Below, piece by piece: positions 21,799-34,860 of a DNA stretch of 64,000 nt. A program made the position numbers and the translations under genes. How positions within the stretch are numbered: the stretch's first letter is position 1; each line of letters begins with the position of its first letter. The stretch is from Dromaius novaehollandiae (taxonomy: Eukaryota > Chordata > Aves > Casuariiformes > Dromaiidae): contig NC_088112.1 in assembly GCF_036370855.1 (NCBI RefSeq), positions 14,624,469 through 14,688,468 on the forward strand. The letters are read 5' to 3'. The notes under the pieces were generated by a model. It did not search any database. It was not told the DNA's origin and saw only the letters and a list, made by a program, of their open reading frames with translations.

Positions 21799-22162
21799 CA
21801 GCAAAAGATACTGAAAATTGGAGGGGAAAGGATATTAGTATTTTTCGTACTAAGGAAAATACACACATTTGGTTACAGTGCAGTGACAAAGAAAATATTG
21901 CCTCATCTCTACACTTAAAGAAGCAAATTTCTAGCTTAAAATGAGGCAAAAGATAAATGTTAAGTATTTAAAGGTTCATGTTTACTAGAAGTTAAAAGAT
22001 CGCTGTGTCTTGTGATAGTAGGTGTTAACAGGTCCTAATTAAAGGCTGAGGGATTGTAAGGTAGGTAGATGCCTTCTTAAAATTATTTCTGAAAAATTAT
22101 TGAGCCTTATAATGAGAATGGATATTTTTAAAGCTTTGGGAGGTAATATGTTGATACTGGTT

Positions 22163-22175
22163 TTATTTATTTATT
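22163..22175 (+). promoter_or_regulatory. AU-rich element in DRD1 3' UTR
   Basis: Two overlapping TTATTTATT nonamers (22163-22171 and 22167-22175) form a class II type AU-rich element. Further ATTTA words follow near 22218. In mRNAs this motif recruits decay or stabilising proteins such as TTP and the ELAV family. Confidence 0.6.
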
Positions 22176-23389
22176 GTTTAAATTGATATTTTTCATATGT
22201 TATAACAGATCTAGCTTTATTTATGTTATTTAAGATGTCTAAATAATGGGATATTTTTGGAGTGTCATAACTGCATTTTGACCAGTCAACCAGTCAGCAC
22301 TTTATTAAAAGCTCTGATAGTCTGGAGAGCTGGTGAGGGAAATGAAGGAATGTTGAGAAGCTCAGCAAGAAATGAAGAAATCAACAAAGCTGATGCTGTG
22401 TGGAGTTTGTTTGCTTGTGGGGTTTTTTTTTAGTAGGATTTCTTTCAAAAGATAGGACCAGAGTTGACTGAGTTGTGAATTCTCTTCCCTTACAGAAATA
22501 AGAGAAATTGCTGCTATTTATTTTTAAAAAAGTTTCATGTTACAAAGACTTTGCTAGAATGTCAAGTTTATGGATCTGTAAATACCTTAAATACGACTAC
22601 AACCTTAAGAAGGATCCAATTTGAGAAGAAAAGCTTCTTAGATAACAATTATTAGTATATAATGTTTTGTATTTATGTAAGATAAACAGCTTTCTCAGAC
22701 TTTTCTTATTTCAAGTCTTGGATATCTTTTCTGAACAAACACAATTGATTATAATGGTAGTAAACATGCCAAATTTCATTATCATCTGTATTATTGCAGT
22801 AACACGAGGAGTCAATGATCATGCTGTCTGTCTGCTACCGTATCACAGTCAGGAAAAAAAAAAAGTGAGGTACTTAGTGCTTTGCTTTGGAAAATAGGAG
22901 GACATTACATTTTAGTAATTAACATGTCCATAGTCCATTCAATAAGGAATAGTGCCTCATTCCCATTTTGGATTAAGACATTTCTAAACAGGGATGGAAC
23001 TGCAGTCCCCACCTCGAAACCATCCTGTGAGCTCCAAAAAAGTTGCTAATGTTTAATTCAAAAACTGCTACTTTTCCATTGTCCTTCCCTGCTGCTTTCC
23101 CTTTGTAATGCCAAAAGCAATCAGTGAACCTTAGCAACAGGAACATTGGGTGTTAATATTCAGCAACATTCAAAGAAAGCTATTTGTTTTCTGAATAGGA
23201 GCCAATGCCCTTTGGAGAAACTTTTCATAACGTATATCAAAAAATGTGTTGTCAGGAAAAGAGAACTGAGAGTAAAAAAAAAAAAAATTAAAGTCTAATG
23301 AACTATATACATCCTGCATCAGGTCTGTGTATTTATGTATCGTGAATGTTTTCATAATTTTATTGCCTGTATGCTGCTTTCATACATAT

Positions 23390-23395
23390 AATAAA
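23390..23395 (+). terminator. DRD1: Probable DRD1 polyadenylation signal (distal 1)
   Basis: AATAAA followed within 15 bases by ATTATTTTGTGAACAG. The TTTTGTG segment is a suitable cleavage/downstream context. Together with the signal at 23419 it likely marks the 3' end of the transcript. Confidence 0.5.
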
Positions 23396-23418
23396 ATTAT
23401 TTTGTGAACAGAAGGTCA

Positions 23419-23424
23419 AATAAA
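23419..23424 (+). terminator. DRD1: Probable DRD1 polyadenylation signal (distal 2)
   Basis: A second AATAAA, followed 30-60 bases later by a GT-rich stretch (TGCTGGTTTTTGGCAGTGG and GATTGTGTTAATGG), a good downstream element. Confidence 0.5.
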
Positions 23425-24879
23425 ACAATCTACATTGCATTTATTAAATACATGCTGGTTTTTGGCAGTGGTATTGATTGTGTTAATGGCAAGGACGTGT
23501 TCCTGTTTTTCCATTTGCACTTATTTGGGATCACACCAGTGAGGCAGATGGGAATTTTTATTAGAGGCAGGAGAAAGTCCTCTGTACAGAGAGCTCTCTC
23601 AGCCCTTGCTCTGAACCAGGATTTCAAAGCAGGAATCACAGAGTTTGGGAATGACACAGTTGCCTTTAATGTGACTATTTAAAATGCATAAAACCGGATT
23701 TTCTAGTGACTCTTATTTCAGTGATTGTGCCCTGGTGTAACAGAATAGTGAACTTTGCTTATAGCATGTTTTTATTGCTGCTTTTTTTTGTTTTCCCCAA
23801 GCTATGTGGTTCTTTTCAAAGCCTGATACAGTCCCATGGCTAGTGTGTATTTTTCAGAACAAAATGATTCATTTCAGGAGTGATAAGATGGTGGGGCCTT
23901 AGCTGAAGTTCAGCAGTGTCATTCTGTTAACAGCAGCCCTGTATTTTCCTTTTGTCTTTGTCAGCTGATTCATTTTGAAATTAAAGAGAGGAAAAAAAAA
24001 AAAAAAGAATTGGTCACTTCTGCCTCAACATTACCAGCATGACAAATTTAGTAATTGGGATTTAAGTTGGTGCATGAGCCGCAGTGATGTCCAGCTCACC
24101 CTCCTTTAATGCAAATGTGAAGAAGTTGGCACACAGTTTCCCTGGTCAGTAAATGCTGCAGATCTGAGGGCAGGCAGGGAATCATGGCTGCCTGCAATCT
24201 TTCTCAGCTCCTTGGATTAAATTTCCTTGCACTGTACTGAAGCCTGATGTTTTCTGTACCTATGAGGAATTATTTTACTTTTCAAGAAAATATATGAGCT
24301 GAAGACAAAGTTCTGTGGTTGCTTAGTCAAACGCATCTGCCTTCCAGAGTTTTTATTCTCAAAACTTGCAGCACTCGGATATAATGACAGAATATGACTT
24401 AAGGAGCTCACGTAAAGCAATCTGCTGTTTTAATACAGGTTTATATGGGGATGATTTGTATTCTGAAAAAATGGTCACTCTAGTGTGATAAGGGGCCATT
24501 CCAGGACCTTCCTCCTCACAGATGGACCTGAGTTTCAGGTTGGTGAGGTCCTTGGGGAGGTGTTACATATCTTGCTCCAAGGGCTGATCTAAGCCCTTCC
24601 CGTCAGCATGAGAGGCACCTTCCTAGAGGCAGGGCAGGAGAAACGCTTACTTTTCGGAGTTTATTTTATTGTCTTCTCCCCTTTCTATTTAAACTAGTTT
24701 TTCCTTCCTGACTCCTTCCCCCCCCACACAGTTTAGAATACCAGGAGTTCACCTTCATCCTCGTTCACTGGGGTACTCCACCTACTTATGGATTTTCCAG
24801 TCTTCCTACCTCAAGCCTCTTTATCTACCCTCTCTCATTTTCCTTCCCCCGCTGCCAGAGCCATGCGATTGCTCTGTTT

Positions 24880-25345
24880 GGCTTTGTTGGCCTCGGTAAT
24901 TCCTTGCTTGGGAGAAAGTTCAAGTCAAAGTCCTTCCCCCTGCCGCACAGCCGAGAGTCACCTTCCCGCTGCTAGCACCCAGAAACGCTGCTCTTACCTG
25001 TTGCAGCATCTGGAGAACGGTATCAGGGGCGATTGCAGGGCGCACTAAGATGTACCTGGTAACTGCTACTCTATTTATGTGTGTCCAACCTGATTTTGCT
25101 GCTCTGAACCCTGTATTACCTGTTCTGCGCCTGCTCCTCGGCTACCTGAAACCGGCAGGCTGCTGGAAGCACCAGCGATGCCAGCGCCGGGGCACCCTGC
25201 GGGGCCTGGAGGCATTCCAGACCCGCGCTGGAGGCCGGTGCTGCTGCCAGCAGAGAGGTTGCTGCTGCGGTTTGGCCACAGCAGCCTGGGAAAGCTGCTT
25301 CCCCGCCAGCGAAACGCAAGGAGCACTCACTGCTCCATGTTAATG
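24880..25345. other. GC-richer islet with CTG/CAG-type words
   Basis: GC content rises well above the flanks, with repeated CTGCTG, GCAGC and GGCCTGGAGG-like words at 25200-25290, and open frames on both strands. CpG is present but not dense, so I would not call it a promoter. No splice-bounded exon is convincing. Confidence 0.35.
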
Positions 25346-27793
25346 GGCAGCAGCAGCCTCTCTGGTGCTTTGGAAGATCCGACCAGCACTAGTGCGTGTG
25401 CAATAATACTCTTTTTGTTTTTTTGGAGATAACATTCACTTTGATGAAATACTTCCCCAGGAACGTTTTCCCTGTGATGTGTTGCGTTATGCAGCCAGGC
25501 AGAGCCACAGCCTCTTAGGAACAGCACGGCAGTGGGATGCCAAGACGTCACTGCTATGATCGGAAAGGTTACCCGTGAGCCCCACGGGAGCCAGGCAGCT
25601 CTTCTGCCTCCCTTGCCTGGATGCAAGCAGCCTGTTCCTCTGGGTGGAAGGAGCCTGGCAGTGTGCATTTCAGATGCGCCCACAAATGACCCGTATGACC
25701 TTTTTTCTGCATTGCTTCCTTGTGACTGAAGGTATTTTTTTATTTGTAGATGGAAGAGGTTAATAATTAGCCTGATGGCCTTGATGAAGGAGATATTTGC
25801 AACGAATGAACCACAATCACTAGATTAAATCTGAATACATTTCTCCATTCCCTTGACAAACACTTTATGCTGATTTGGGTATCTGACTTAAAGAATATGA
25901 AAGACAATGGATGAAGGAGTAAATGCCTTTGCTGATGTACAGTTTGAATAACATAGTTATTGGGAGCCAGTGCTGGATCTTTTCAGATCGATAGTTCTCA
26001 GAATTACTGAGCCCCTAAATCTGATTGAACTCTTCAAGAACTGTTGTGATCCATGTCTTAAGAAACAGCCCATTCCAGTAAATATTTTGTTGTTTAGTAT
26101 AACAATATTAGAATCCGTTCCTAGAGATACCATTTGTGTGGCTACACCTTAAATTATAAGGAAAACAATGGCACCTATTTTATAATTTTTAAAAGATTAA
26201 AACCCATATTGTCGAATGTTCCTGCACTGTTACGTTGCAGTAGATGGGGACTGAACAGTGAACAGGACTCCAGCTGTGAGCCTTGGATCTGGTAGGTATT
26301 ATGTCACCTCCTAGCAAACAGCCGCAGCCATCCAAGCGGCTTCCCAGTGCCACATCGCACAACTGGGGGTGTGCTTGGGAATGCTGGTCCCCGCAGCGGC
26401 CGTGCCGCTGAGCTGAAATGGATCTCCGGAGACGCGGACTGCTGGACCCGCTGTTCTTCCCAGCCAGGTAGAAAAATTTTCAAAGCACGTCTGGAAGTGT
26501 GTGTCTACAAATGCGGGTTTGAGGCTGAGTGTATAAATCAAGTCTACTTTAGTTGTTAATATGTTGATGGTCTTCACCTTCATGGCCAGAAGGAAATGTG
26601 AAAAAACTGCACTTTTTTTGCAGTATCTGCTTTTATCCTATTTCTGCAAAAAAAGCTGTGGGTAATATTATAGTGTTTTGCTGTTCTGATGGCCATTGCT
26701 TTTCCATTTTGAGACGTTCCACTTTTAGGTCCTGTTGGGCTGTTCTTGCCCCTTTCCAGAAGGGACATTTTGGTCACTTCTCCAGCAAAGGCATTTTCTC
26801 GCAGCCTACACGGGTCCGAGGTGATGGCTGGCGTTGGCGGGGGTGCACTGACTATTACACATCCAGGGGAGCAGCAATAACAAACTTGGGCTCCACGTTT
26901 CATACTGCAACAACATGATTGGAGTCAAAAGCTTTGCTTTTTTTTTCTGTCCATTCAAATGAGAGGTCTGGCTGTTTTAACTCAGAAAGGCGACATGGGG
27001 ATCAAAGAGACATCCTGCGCCTCATTCGGCATTGCCCTGTGTCTGGTGTAGGGGACTTGTGCAGCGAACTTCAACTTAAACTGTGCTTTGCTCCAAATAG
27101 CTCATGCGTTTGCTTCTCTCACATCTTCTATGTTGTTATCTGCATAGCTCCCCTTAAAATTAGTTGTATTTTTTTCCTGTTTGAATAGCTCCAACCCAAC
27201 AAAGCTAAAACTGTGGGATATTTCAATGGGTTAAAGAAAAGAAGGACAAAAAAGAGTTGCCTGCAAATCAGTAGGGAATGTTCTGACATTTTCAACATGA
27301 GAATCTTTATTTTAAATTTACTTAACTTTTCATTTTGCAATTTTAGATTTTTTAAACTCGGATCAGCTCTTTAGTTTGAAAATATTGACAAAGAAGTTAA
27401 ATATTGAAAATAAAATGAAACAATTAGATTGTTCCAGACTTTTCTCCTGCTCCCATTCCTTGCTTTTCAGCTCTTTAAATTACTATAAATTTCACATTTT
27501 TCCTAAGAAAAGGAAACATTCTGAAATCTTGGAAGAAGACACATAATGAAAGAAATATTTGCTTCCTCGATCCTCCTTCTATTGATGTGAGCAGGGGACT
27601 CACACATTTCATTAACCTGAACTAAAGCAGCAAAGTTTGTATTAACTTCAGAGATGGAGAATTATGGATTCAGGCACCAAGATGTTTTCCTTAGTTGATT
27701 TTTATTTTCTTTATTAATAAAGGAGTTCCTGATAGTGCTGCTTTTCCTAATCACTTGAATGCCATTCTGTGTTAATACCAGCAATTTTACTTT

Positions 27794-27826
27794 TATGTAT
27801 ATGCACACATACATATACACATGCAC
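27794..27826. repeat. 33-bp alternating purine-pyrimidine tract
   Basis: Unbroken alternation of T/C with A/G, mainly TATA and CACA steps with TGCAC at the end. It is AT-richer than the 14.07 kb tract and thus a weaker Z-DNA former. Confidence 0.8.
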
Positions 27827-30000
27827 TTTATTCTTAATTAGTAGATGCAGAGAGTGTACTGAAGAGAGATCAATGTAAAGTGTAGAGATATGAACTTACA
27901 TTAATATCTGGCTCTGCTACAAAAACAGGCTACAGAAAATGAATCAAGACTGTGTTGTCTGCATTAAAAGGACAAACCTGTCAGGACTGATAGATCTTTA
28001 GTGTTAGTAATCCTGCGTACGTGACCTCGTGCTCAGGAGAGCATTTCTGTAGCGACACTGGAAGGAGACTGAGACTTGCCAAAACTCCTATAACAGTCAC
28101 CATTTAAGAAAGTATATTTAATTAGATGTTGATAACTCGTTGTGATGTGCATGTTTGTGAGCATGCACACCTGAAAGATGAAATATTCAGAAAATTGTAA
28201 AAGCATAGTATGCTTTGAAATTGTTCATTAAAAGATGTTTTAAATTAAAAAAGAGCCTTTTTAAAAGTGCTGTTATCTATTTTTTCACCTTCTAGTTTTC
28301 TAAGGCTTTTGTAACTATGTGTATAATGATTTTGAAGATGCAAATCGTACCATCCAATTCCAGGTTACTGTGCTCTTCTATAGTTGTTTTAGACTTTGAT
28401 ATTGCTCTGTGTTTTCAGCTGTGCCAACTTTGCTCCAGCAGCTTCCGTCACCCTGGCGACGTCATGCCTGAATCTGAAATCCTTGGTCCATCCAAGTCCA
28501 TTGGGATATAAGTGACACAACAGTGAAAAGGAGCCCCCCGAAAATGGCTGCTTTTAAACAACGGGAAATTATTCTAGAGAAAAAAAATTCACATTTCGAG
28601 CTAGTATTTATTTTTTAGGACTTAAAGTGAATCAATTTTCATATTTTTCCAGATTTATTTGTCACATTTTGAACTAATTTTCTTGGAAGCAAAATAATTC
28701 ACAAGCACACAACTTAAAGAACACCAGCAATTTCTAGGTAAGAAAGCTTTTTACATCGTAATGATTAACATCAATTCCTGCTGTCTGTGTCCACCTTGCT
28801 GCCTCTCTGCAGGAACAATTTCCTTCCTCCTCCTTCCACCCCATTCTCACGTGTTCTCTCCATGCTGCCTCTTGCTCCCCTATCCACCAGGATAAAGCAA
28901 ACTGTAGCAGCATGATTTAAACCGAAGCAGCAAACATTTTCTGATACCACAGCAGCGCAAGGTCCTGTCTTTAACTCATCAAGATGCAAAGACAGCTTTT
29001 TAGGTCCTAGTCTAAACTTTACTCCTGCCCTTTCCCTAACCCCATATGCATGCACACACAGGCACAGCGTGCCAGCGGGCGCATTTGTTGGGATCTCCAG
29101 GTACACAGCCCGGCTGTGAATGATGCACGTCTCGAAGTGGTATGGGGAGAGTTACAGCCACAGTCATTTGCAAGAAAAGGCTAAAGAACCGGTGAGCTCA
29201 TATCCTTTCGACAGTTATAGCATACTTAACCCCTGAAAGACTACTCCTCAAACATGGCTGAGAATTTTCCCTTCCTGCATCAAAAATATTTTCAGGAATT
29301 GGTTTTATTTTCAGTGTTACTCAGCTCTAACACACATACACCCATATATTATACGCCTAATTTATGGAAAGAGCAGACTGCATGATAAGAGCAAATGGAA
29401 TATAAACAATAGCTATCAATCTTAACACTTAGGGAAAAAAAAAGCCGTCAGCGGAGGTAGGATTCCCACCCTCGTGGCATTGATGTAAACTAGGAGTAAC
29501 CACACCGAAACTGTGCTGACCTAAAGCGACGTAAGCAAGGAGTCAGACCAAGGCCCTGCTGAAGGATAATGTCGCGGACTATTTTGCAGCATGCATGCAT
29601 TTCTGCAGACAAGACAATATAAGAAACACTTAACATGCCACAGGCTGCAATCAATGGAGCGTTCAATATTTCAGTCACTTTCTTTTCCAAAATGACTGGT
29701 GATTCCTTTCCACCCCTATTTGCTTGCTGCACTCTAAATTAAATAAAGGAAATAGTCACCAGTAAAAGCCTCTGGGGTTTACAGTGCTGCTGAATGGTGG
29801 CAGAGAGGGATGTGTGGGGTGGGAAGGCCGAGGAGAAAATGCACTTATCCTTAAACTGCAAATTCTCTTCACATCTGTGCTTCTGTTGGTATTTGTTTTT
29901 TGGCTTTCTCTTGCTCATGGCTGACAGAAAATCATTCCTGAATACTGCTTTCCTATGTGATTTATGTAATCTTTTAAAATAAAATAGGTTTTGTAGATAA

Positions 30001-30120
30001 AGAAGGCCCCAGCTCGCTCAGGCCCACCTGCAGGTGCCCCATGGCAGAAATGCCGTGTGGCTCCGGGCAGAGCAGGACCAACCTGGAGACACGGGGCTTC
30101 GGAGGAGGAGGATCAAGTCA
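30001..30120. other. Short GC-rich block
   Basis: About 120 bases of markedly GC-rich sequence (words such as CACCTGCAGGTGCC, an interrupted palindrome, and GGAGGAGGAGG) within AT-rich surroundings. There is no open frame of note and no repeat family I recognise. Confidence 0.35.
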
Positions 30121-33100
30121 GGAAGCGAGACCTAGAGCTTCATTTCTGAGAAGCTCTTTCTGAGCTTTGAAGCAAGGATTTCCCGTCCTTGGGCAGAATG
30201 CCTGATTTATGGCAAGGGACTCTCTTATTTTGTGTGTATTATTTTCTTTTCCCCCCTCCTTGCTTCACTGACTGAAACCAGGAAATTTAGCATCTTCTTT
30301 TAATATTGCTTCTTTTGATAGCAGCAAATAGACATTTAGCTATATCCATAACTCAAGCACACACAAACTAAACAGTCTGCAAGTGTCTCAACAGTTAATT
30401 TAATCGAAAGGCCTCTTGTATTTTTTTTCTAAGGAAAATGAAAGAATGACATGAAATACTGCATAATAGTTTCTCAGTCTTGAAGTTATCTCCTAGGCAC
30501 ACGTGAGCCACAGCTTGCAGCCTGAAACGGTGCACAATTACAGCACGGCTCATCAAGCAAGTATATACTGCGCATGGAAAAAGGAGCTGTATAAGAAAAA
30601 TAAACTAATGAATAGGCCTCATGATATACAGCTGTATTCACCGCAGACAGATTTGGAGATACTCGTAGTGCTAAGATATACTTAGATACTATGATTTCTA
30701 TGACTGTTATTTAAGCCAGGATCCTGCGATGAATATATGTTCCTTCCTTGACATGTCAGGGAAGGCACAACTGCTGTTTGTTGCAGCAGATGTAGGGTGT
30801 AATGTCATTTTAAATTTTTAATTCCAGTTCATTCAAATTGATCACATGTTTTTCTCAGCTGGCGGATGAGGTCGGGGAACATATAGAAGGAGGTTTGCTG
30901 TTGCTTTCTTGTCACTATTGTTCGTCACTCTCAAAGGAACCTTAGCTCTTATTACCACTGCGTTCCCTGGGTGCATCTGGATAGGGGAGACACCTGCCAT
31001 TCGGTTTGTCACACAGATGTCATTGCAATGCTGTCCAATCCACCTTTATCACAACCATCACGTTGTGCCCCACACCGGCACAGCGAACCACCTCTGCTCC
31101 CCCTTTCAGCTTGTCCCTCCTCCCTGAAAACAGCCTCTCCTGTTAAAAAATGAATTGCCTGTAAAAGTTCCTTGACCAGCAGTTTCTGAGGGCAGGGTCA
31201 GCTAATCCTGCCTGCTGCATTTTGAGTAGCTGGAGACATTTCCACCCACGCAGCTGATAGGTGAAAAGCAACAGTGTGGGTGCTGCAAAAGCAACTGCTC
31301 GGTGCTTCTGTGGTGCTTTACATCAGCAGAGCCAAGGGGCAGCTTTCAGGGTTGGTGAGGAATTGCTGCTGTGAGCCCTTCCCCTGGCAGGAGCGGGACT
31401 GCCCGGGCCAGCAACTGCTTGTCTGCATGAGCAAAGAGGTCTCAGGCTGGCGAGGAGTGTTTTTGCTTTAGAAAAACTCCTCTGTGGTTTCTGGAGGTAA
31501 ATGTCACCAATCCAGGCCCACAGATAGAGAAACTAGTAGTGAAGACTGGAATTTTTAAAAACATGTAATAAATGCATCATCTGAATCTCACTGCAACCGG
31601 ACAACTAGCCCTTGGTAAACACTGCCTAAACACCGTCCTGTCTGCCCAGTGGGATGGGGGGGACACCGGCTGGCTGGGCTCCTCAAAGGCTGCCCCAATC
31701 GCCTCCCTGCGTTATCTCTCCGCTCTCAGCTCAGGAGCTGAAGCTAAAATTTCACTGGAAGCTTTGATTTTATTCATTCTGCAGCCAAAATTAGGCCATG
31801 AATGCTGCCAAGAGGCATGCTTTTTTTGGTTTGATACACAGAGAATGCATTTTTAATGCTATAAGTGCTGTTCTCTACTATTGGACTCCCATGTGATGGA
31901 TGACTGCAGTCAGAGCCTTGCAGTAAAGCATTTTCTTTCAAGGAGGATGGAGAAAAACAACAAATAGTATTTTTGTTATTAAAAGAGAAAACACAGTGCC
32001 AGAAAATCTTACTTTTAATTGGCCGGTCTCTGACTTTTCTCAGATCTGAGCTGCCCAGCAGTAATTCTGTCTTGTGAGCCTAGAACCAGAAAAGAAATAA
32101 TTTTCTAATCAAAAACAATATTTACCACTGCAGGAAGAGTTGAGTGTCTAGACACTGACACCAACCTTCAGCTAAAGCTGAGGAACATGAAGTATAACTG
32201 AAGATAATTTTTTCTCTCATCTTAGTCACTCTCTGCACTGCTCTGTAATTTTAGAAGAGATTTGGGATTAAACATGCAGGTTTCATGAATCCAAACTCTG
32301 AGCTGGGCAGAATAGAGTTAATACTGTGAAACCCTGACATGACATCCAAACATCCCTCCCAACCAATGCAGAGCTAGCTATGAGGTGAAAGACAAGCACA
32401 GTTGATTCTTGGATCTCTGTGATTTTTCAGCCATCTCTATGAACACTAAGATAATAATTGCAAAATTGCATGTCTATCTCCAACTGGCTATTGCATGTGG
32501 ACTGGGAAACGGGACCAGGGCTATGGGAATGCTTGCATGGAGAAATTGATTGTGATTCTAAATCCTAGTTCCCAGCCATTTCTGGGTCTAGTGTGATGCT
32601 GCCTCCATATTGGCAGCTTCGGAGTCACTTCTTACTCAGCTGGGCTTGCAGTTTCTCGTCAAGTCACCCGGGTGAGAATGGTTTCCTTTCCTAGAGATGT
32701 TCTGATTGCAAAAGTTACACAGCATCTAGAGAGAAGAATCATTGCAAAGAATTGGGGAGTCACCTGAAATACAGTTCCATAAAATTGTGAAATTTGCTGG
32801 AAAACTATGAGTTAAATAAAAAAAAATCTCAGTCCACTCAAGGGAAAATGCTAAGCTATAAAATATTTTGCAGTATTTCTGTGTTTGTTGTCACATGCAG
32901 CAGGTGGGAGCTGGATCCAGTAGTGACAGTGTTGGGATAGAGCACACTACAGCTTTATCCTCTCTCTTACCCCATTGCAAGAGTTTGGAGCAGCTCTGCC
33001 CTGTGGGATCTGCACAGACTGCATCTAGTTAACTTGAGTATCTGTGTAATTTGGAACAACAGGATTAGAAACAACGCTCAAGCAATCCCAGCTCTGCCCA

Positions 33101-34689
33101 GGAGCACTTTCTAATCAGCAAGTTCAGGGAAAGACACAGCGCCAGATGAGCAGCTACTTCATTTCTGATATGTGATGAAGCATGCAGAAAACAGGGTATA
33201 CGCTTGCAAGAAGCTGGACAACTGATCTCTTTCTGGATTAACCTGACAAGGTATTTCCAGAGGAGAAATACAGAGGTATGAATCTCCTTGAGCTTCCTTG
33301 AGGATGTCCTATTTCACAATTTGAGATTTATCATCGGTTTCCATGTGGGGGCATGGTTACATGTCTGCATTCGTTTGAGACAGGAGGCCCTTTTAGAGCA
33401 ATTGTTCACTCTAAGTACTTGACATTCTCCCATCAAGCAAAATGCAATTGTTTGCTTTCCCTATTTCCTGCTTAACACAAGAAACATTCCTTCCTGTGGG
33501 TATGCATTAACAGGGAAGAGACTGTGCACACAGGAAAGAAATTTTGGAGTCACTCAGGGACAAATGTTAATCTATTACAGCTGAGTAAATCCACAGTAAT
33601 ATAAGTTATTCTATGGGATTTGCTTTAGATTTATGCTGGCATGTATAAGATCACAAACTAGACTTCTGCCAGCATGGTTCACCAACTGATGAGCACAAGG
33701 TGATTCTGATGAAATTCTAGACTACCTTAACGCTGTCTGATGTTTCTCTTAGAAGACCCTATTTTCAGTTGCTTACCACTTTCCCAAACCTCAACCATTT
33801 GGATAGAGATTTTTCTATGCTGGATGCCTCAGGCAAGTCTACAAACTTTTAAAGTGTCAGTCAGAACAGTGAAGTCAGCTCAGCGTAAGTGAACATGAGA
33901 AAAAGAAAGTCGCTTTTCCCACATTAAAATTTATGGCTGTTGTGATGAGAAGCTCAATGGTTGCTATGCTTTGGAGAAAGGGCACATAGTTCTGCAGGTG
34001 GCAGGCACTGGTTGTGCCTTCTGCTGTACTGTGGATTTTATGATCCCAGCAGGGAAAAAATGCCCAACTTCCGCAGTTTAAGAGTTTCTAGAACCACCTC
34101 ACTTAGAAAAGATGAAAACTGTTGTTCTTGCAGCAGATACGCTTCATTGCATGAGTAGCAGAAAAGAAACGAATTAAGTTATTTTTCAAATGTGATTAGA
34201 AATGGCCCAAGATCAGGGCTCAAAAGGTTTCCTGCCTGCAGAAAGATGTTCAGCTACACTAGTGACCTCTTGGTGAATGGCACTCTTTGAATGACCCCCA
34301 AACTCTCTTCTTGTGTGTCCAGCCTCTTTCTTTACTAATGTGTGCTATGGGAAGGAGTAGCCCTGTGCTAGGTGGCAAGGGAGTAAGAAGTAGTATTTCA
34401 CCTAAAAGCAACAATTCAAATACTTGAATCCTCTTTAACAGAATTGCTCTAAAAGGGACTCCCATCTTAAGAGCATACAGTTTTGTCCTCCTACTCCTGC
34501 ACCTTTCCCCAAGACACTTTGCTGCACCATTAAGAAAGAAGCTCAGGCTACAAAAAAATGGGCAGGAACATCTTCAGTTGTTGGAGCAATCGCTCACGGG
34601 CTGTGGCTGGGTTTCCCCCTGCAAACACGCAATTCAGATGCCAGTGTAATCCAGACTTGCTCAAGAGCAACAGGCTTTGAACAGCTCCT

Positions 34690-34860
34690 GCTCTCACCCA
34701 CATATGCTGCTGCTTCATTAATGATCACGCTTTTTTCTCCATCTGCCACAGCCTCTCTCCCTGACCTGGCTGATTGCAATGCTCTCAGGCAGAGCTGCCA
34801 TTGCCGTAATATTTCCTTTCTGATTTGCATGGCATGATTAGCAAAGCACAATAGCACTCA
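34690..34860. promoter_or_regulatory. Candidate conserved non-coding element
   Basis: It holds an E-box CATATG (34701-34706), an ATTAATGATCA homeodomain-like block, and a perfect octamer ATTTGCAT (34823-34830) in complex unique sequence. This pattern suits a neural enhancer (bHLH plus POU), but it is unproven. Confidence 0.25.

Larger units (their letters stand above)
21625..23440 (+). other. DRD1: DRD1 3' untranslated region
   Basis: AT-rich, CpG-poor sequence follows the stop codon. It contains AU-rich elements and ends near a pair of AATAAA signals at 23390 and 23419 followed by GT-rich sequence. A length of about 1.8 kb is plausible for DRD1. An early AATAAA at 21793 would give a short form of about 190 bases. 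The small open frames inside it have no protein character. Confidence 0.6.
23441..34600. other. Gene desert, block 1
   Basis: I see no gene. It is mostly AT-rich unique DNA with short A runs (for example near 23990). Two GC-richer islets (24.88-25.34 and 30.00-30.12 kb) and an alternating purine-pyrimidine tract at 27.8 kb are the only outstanding compositional features. Open frames are all under 125 codons and without recognisable motifs. Confidence 0.55.

Noticed and set aside
28440..28475. GACGTCAT, considered as a CRE site
   Set aside because: A single word without supporting context; also seen as GACGTCAC near 25544. Expected by chance in 64 kb.
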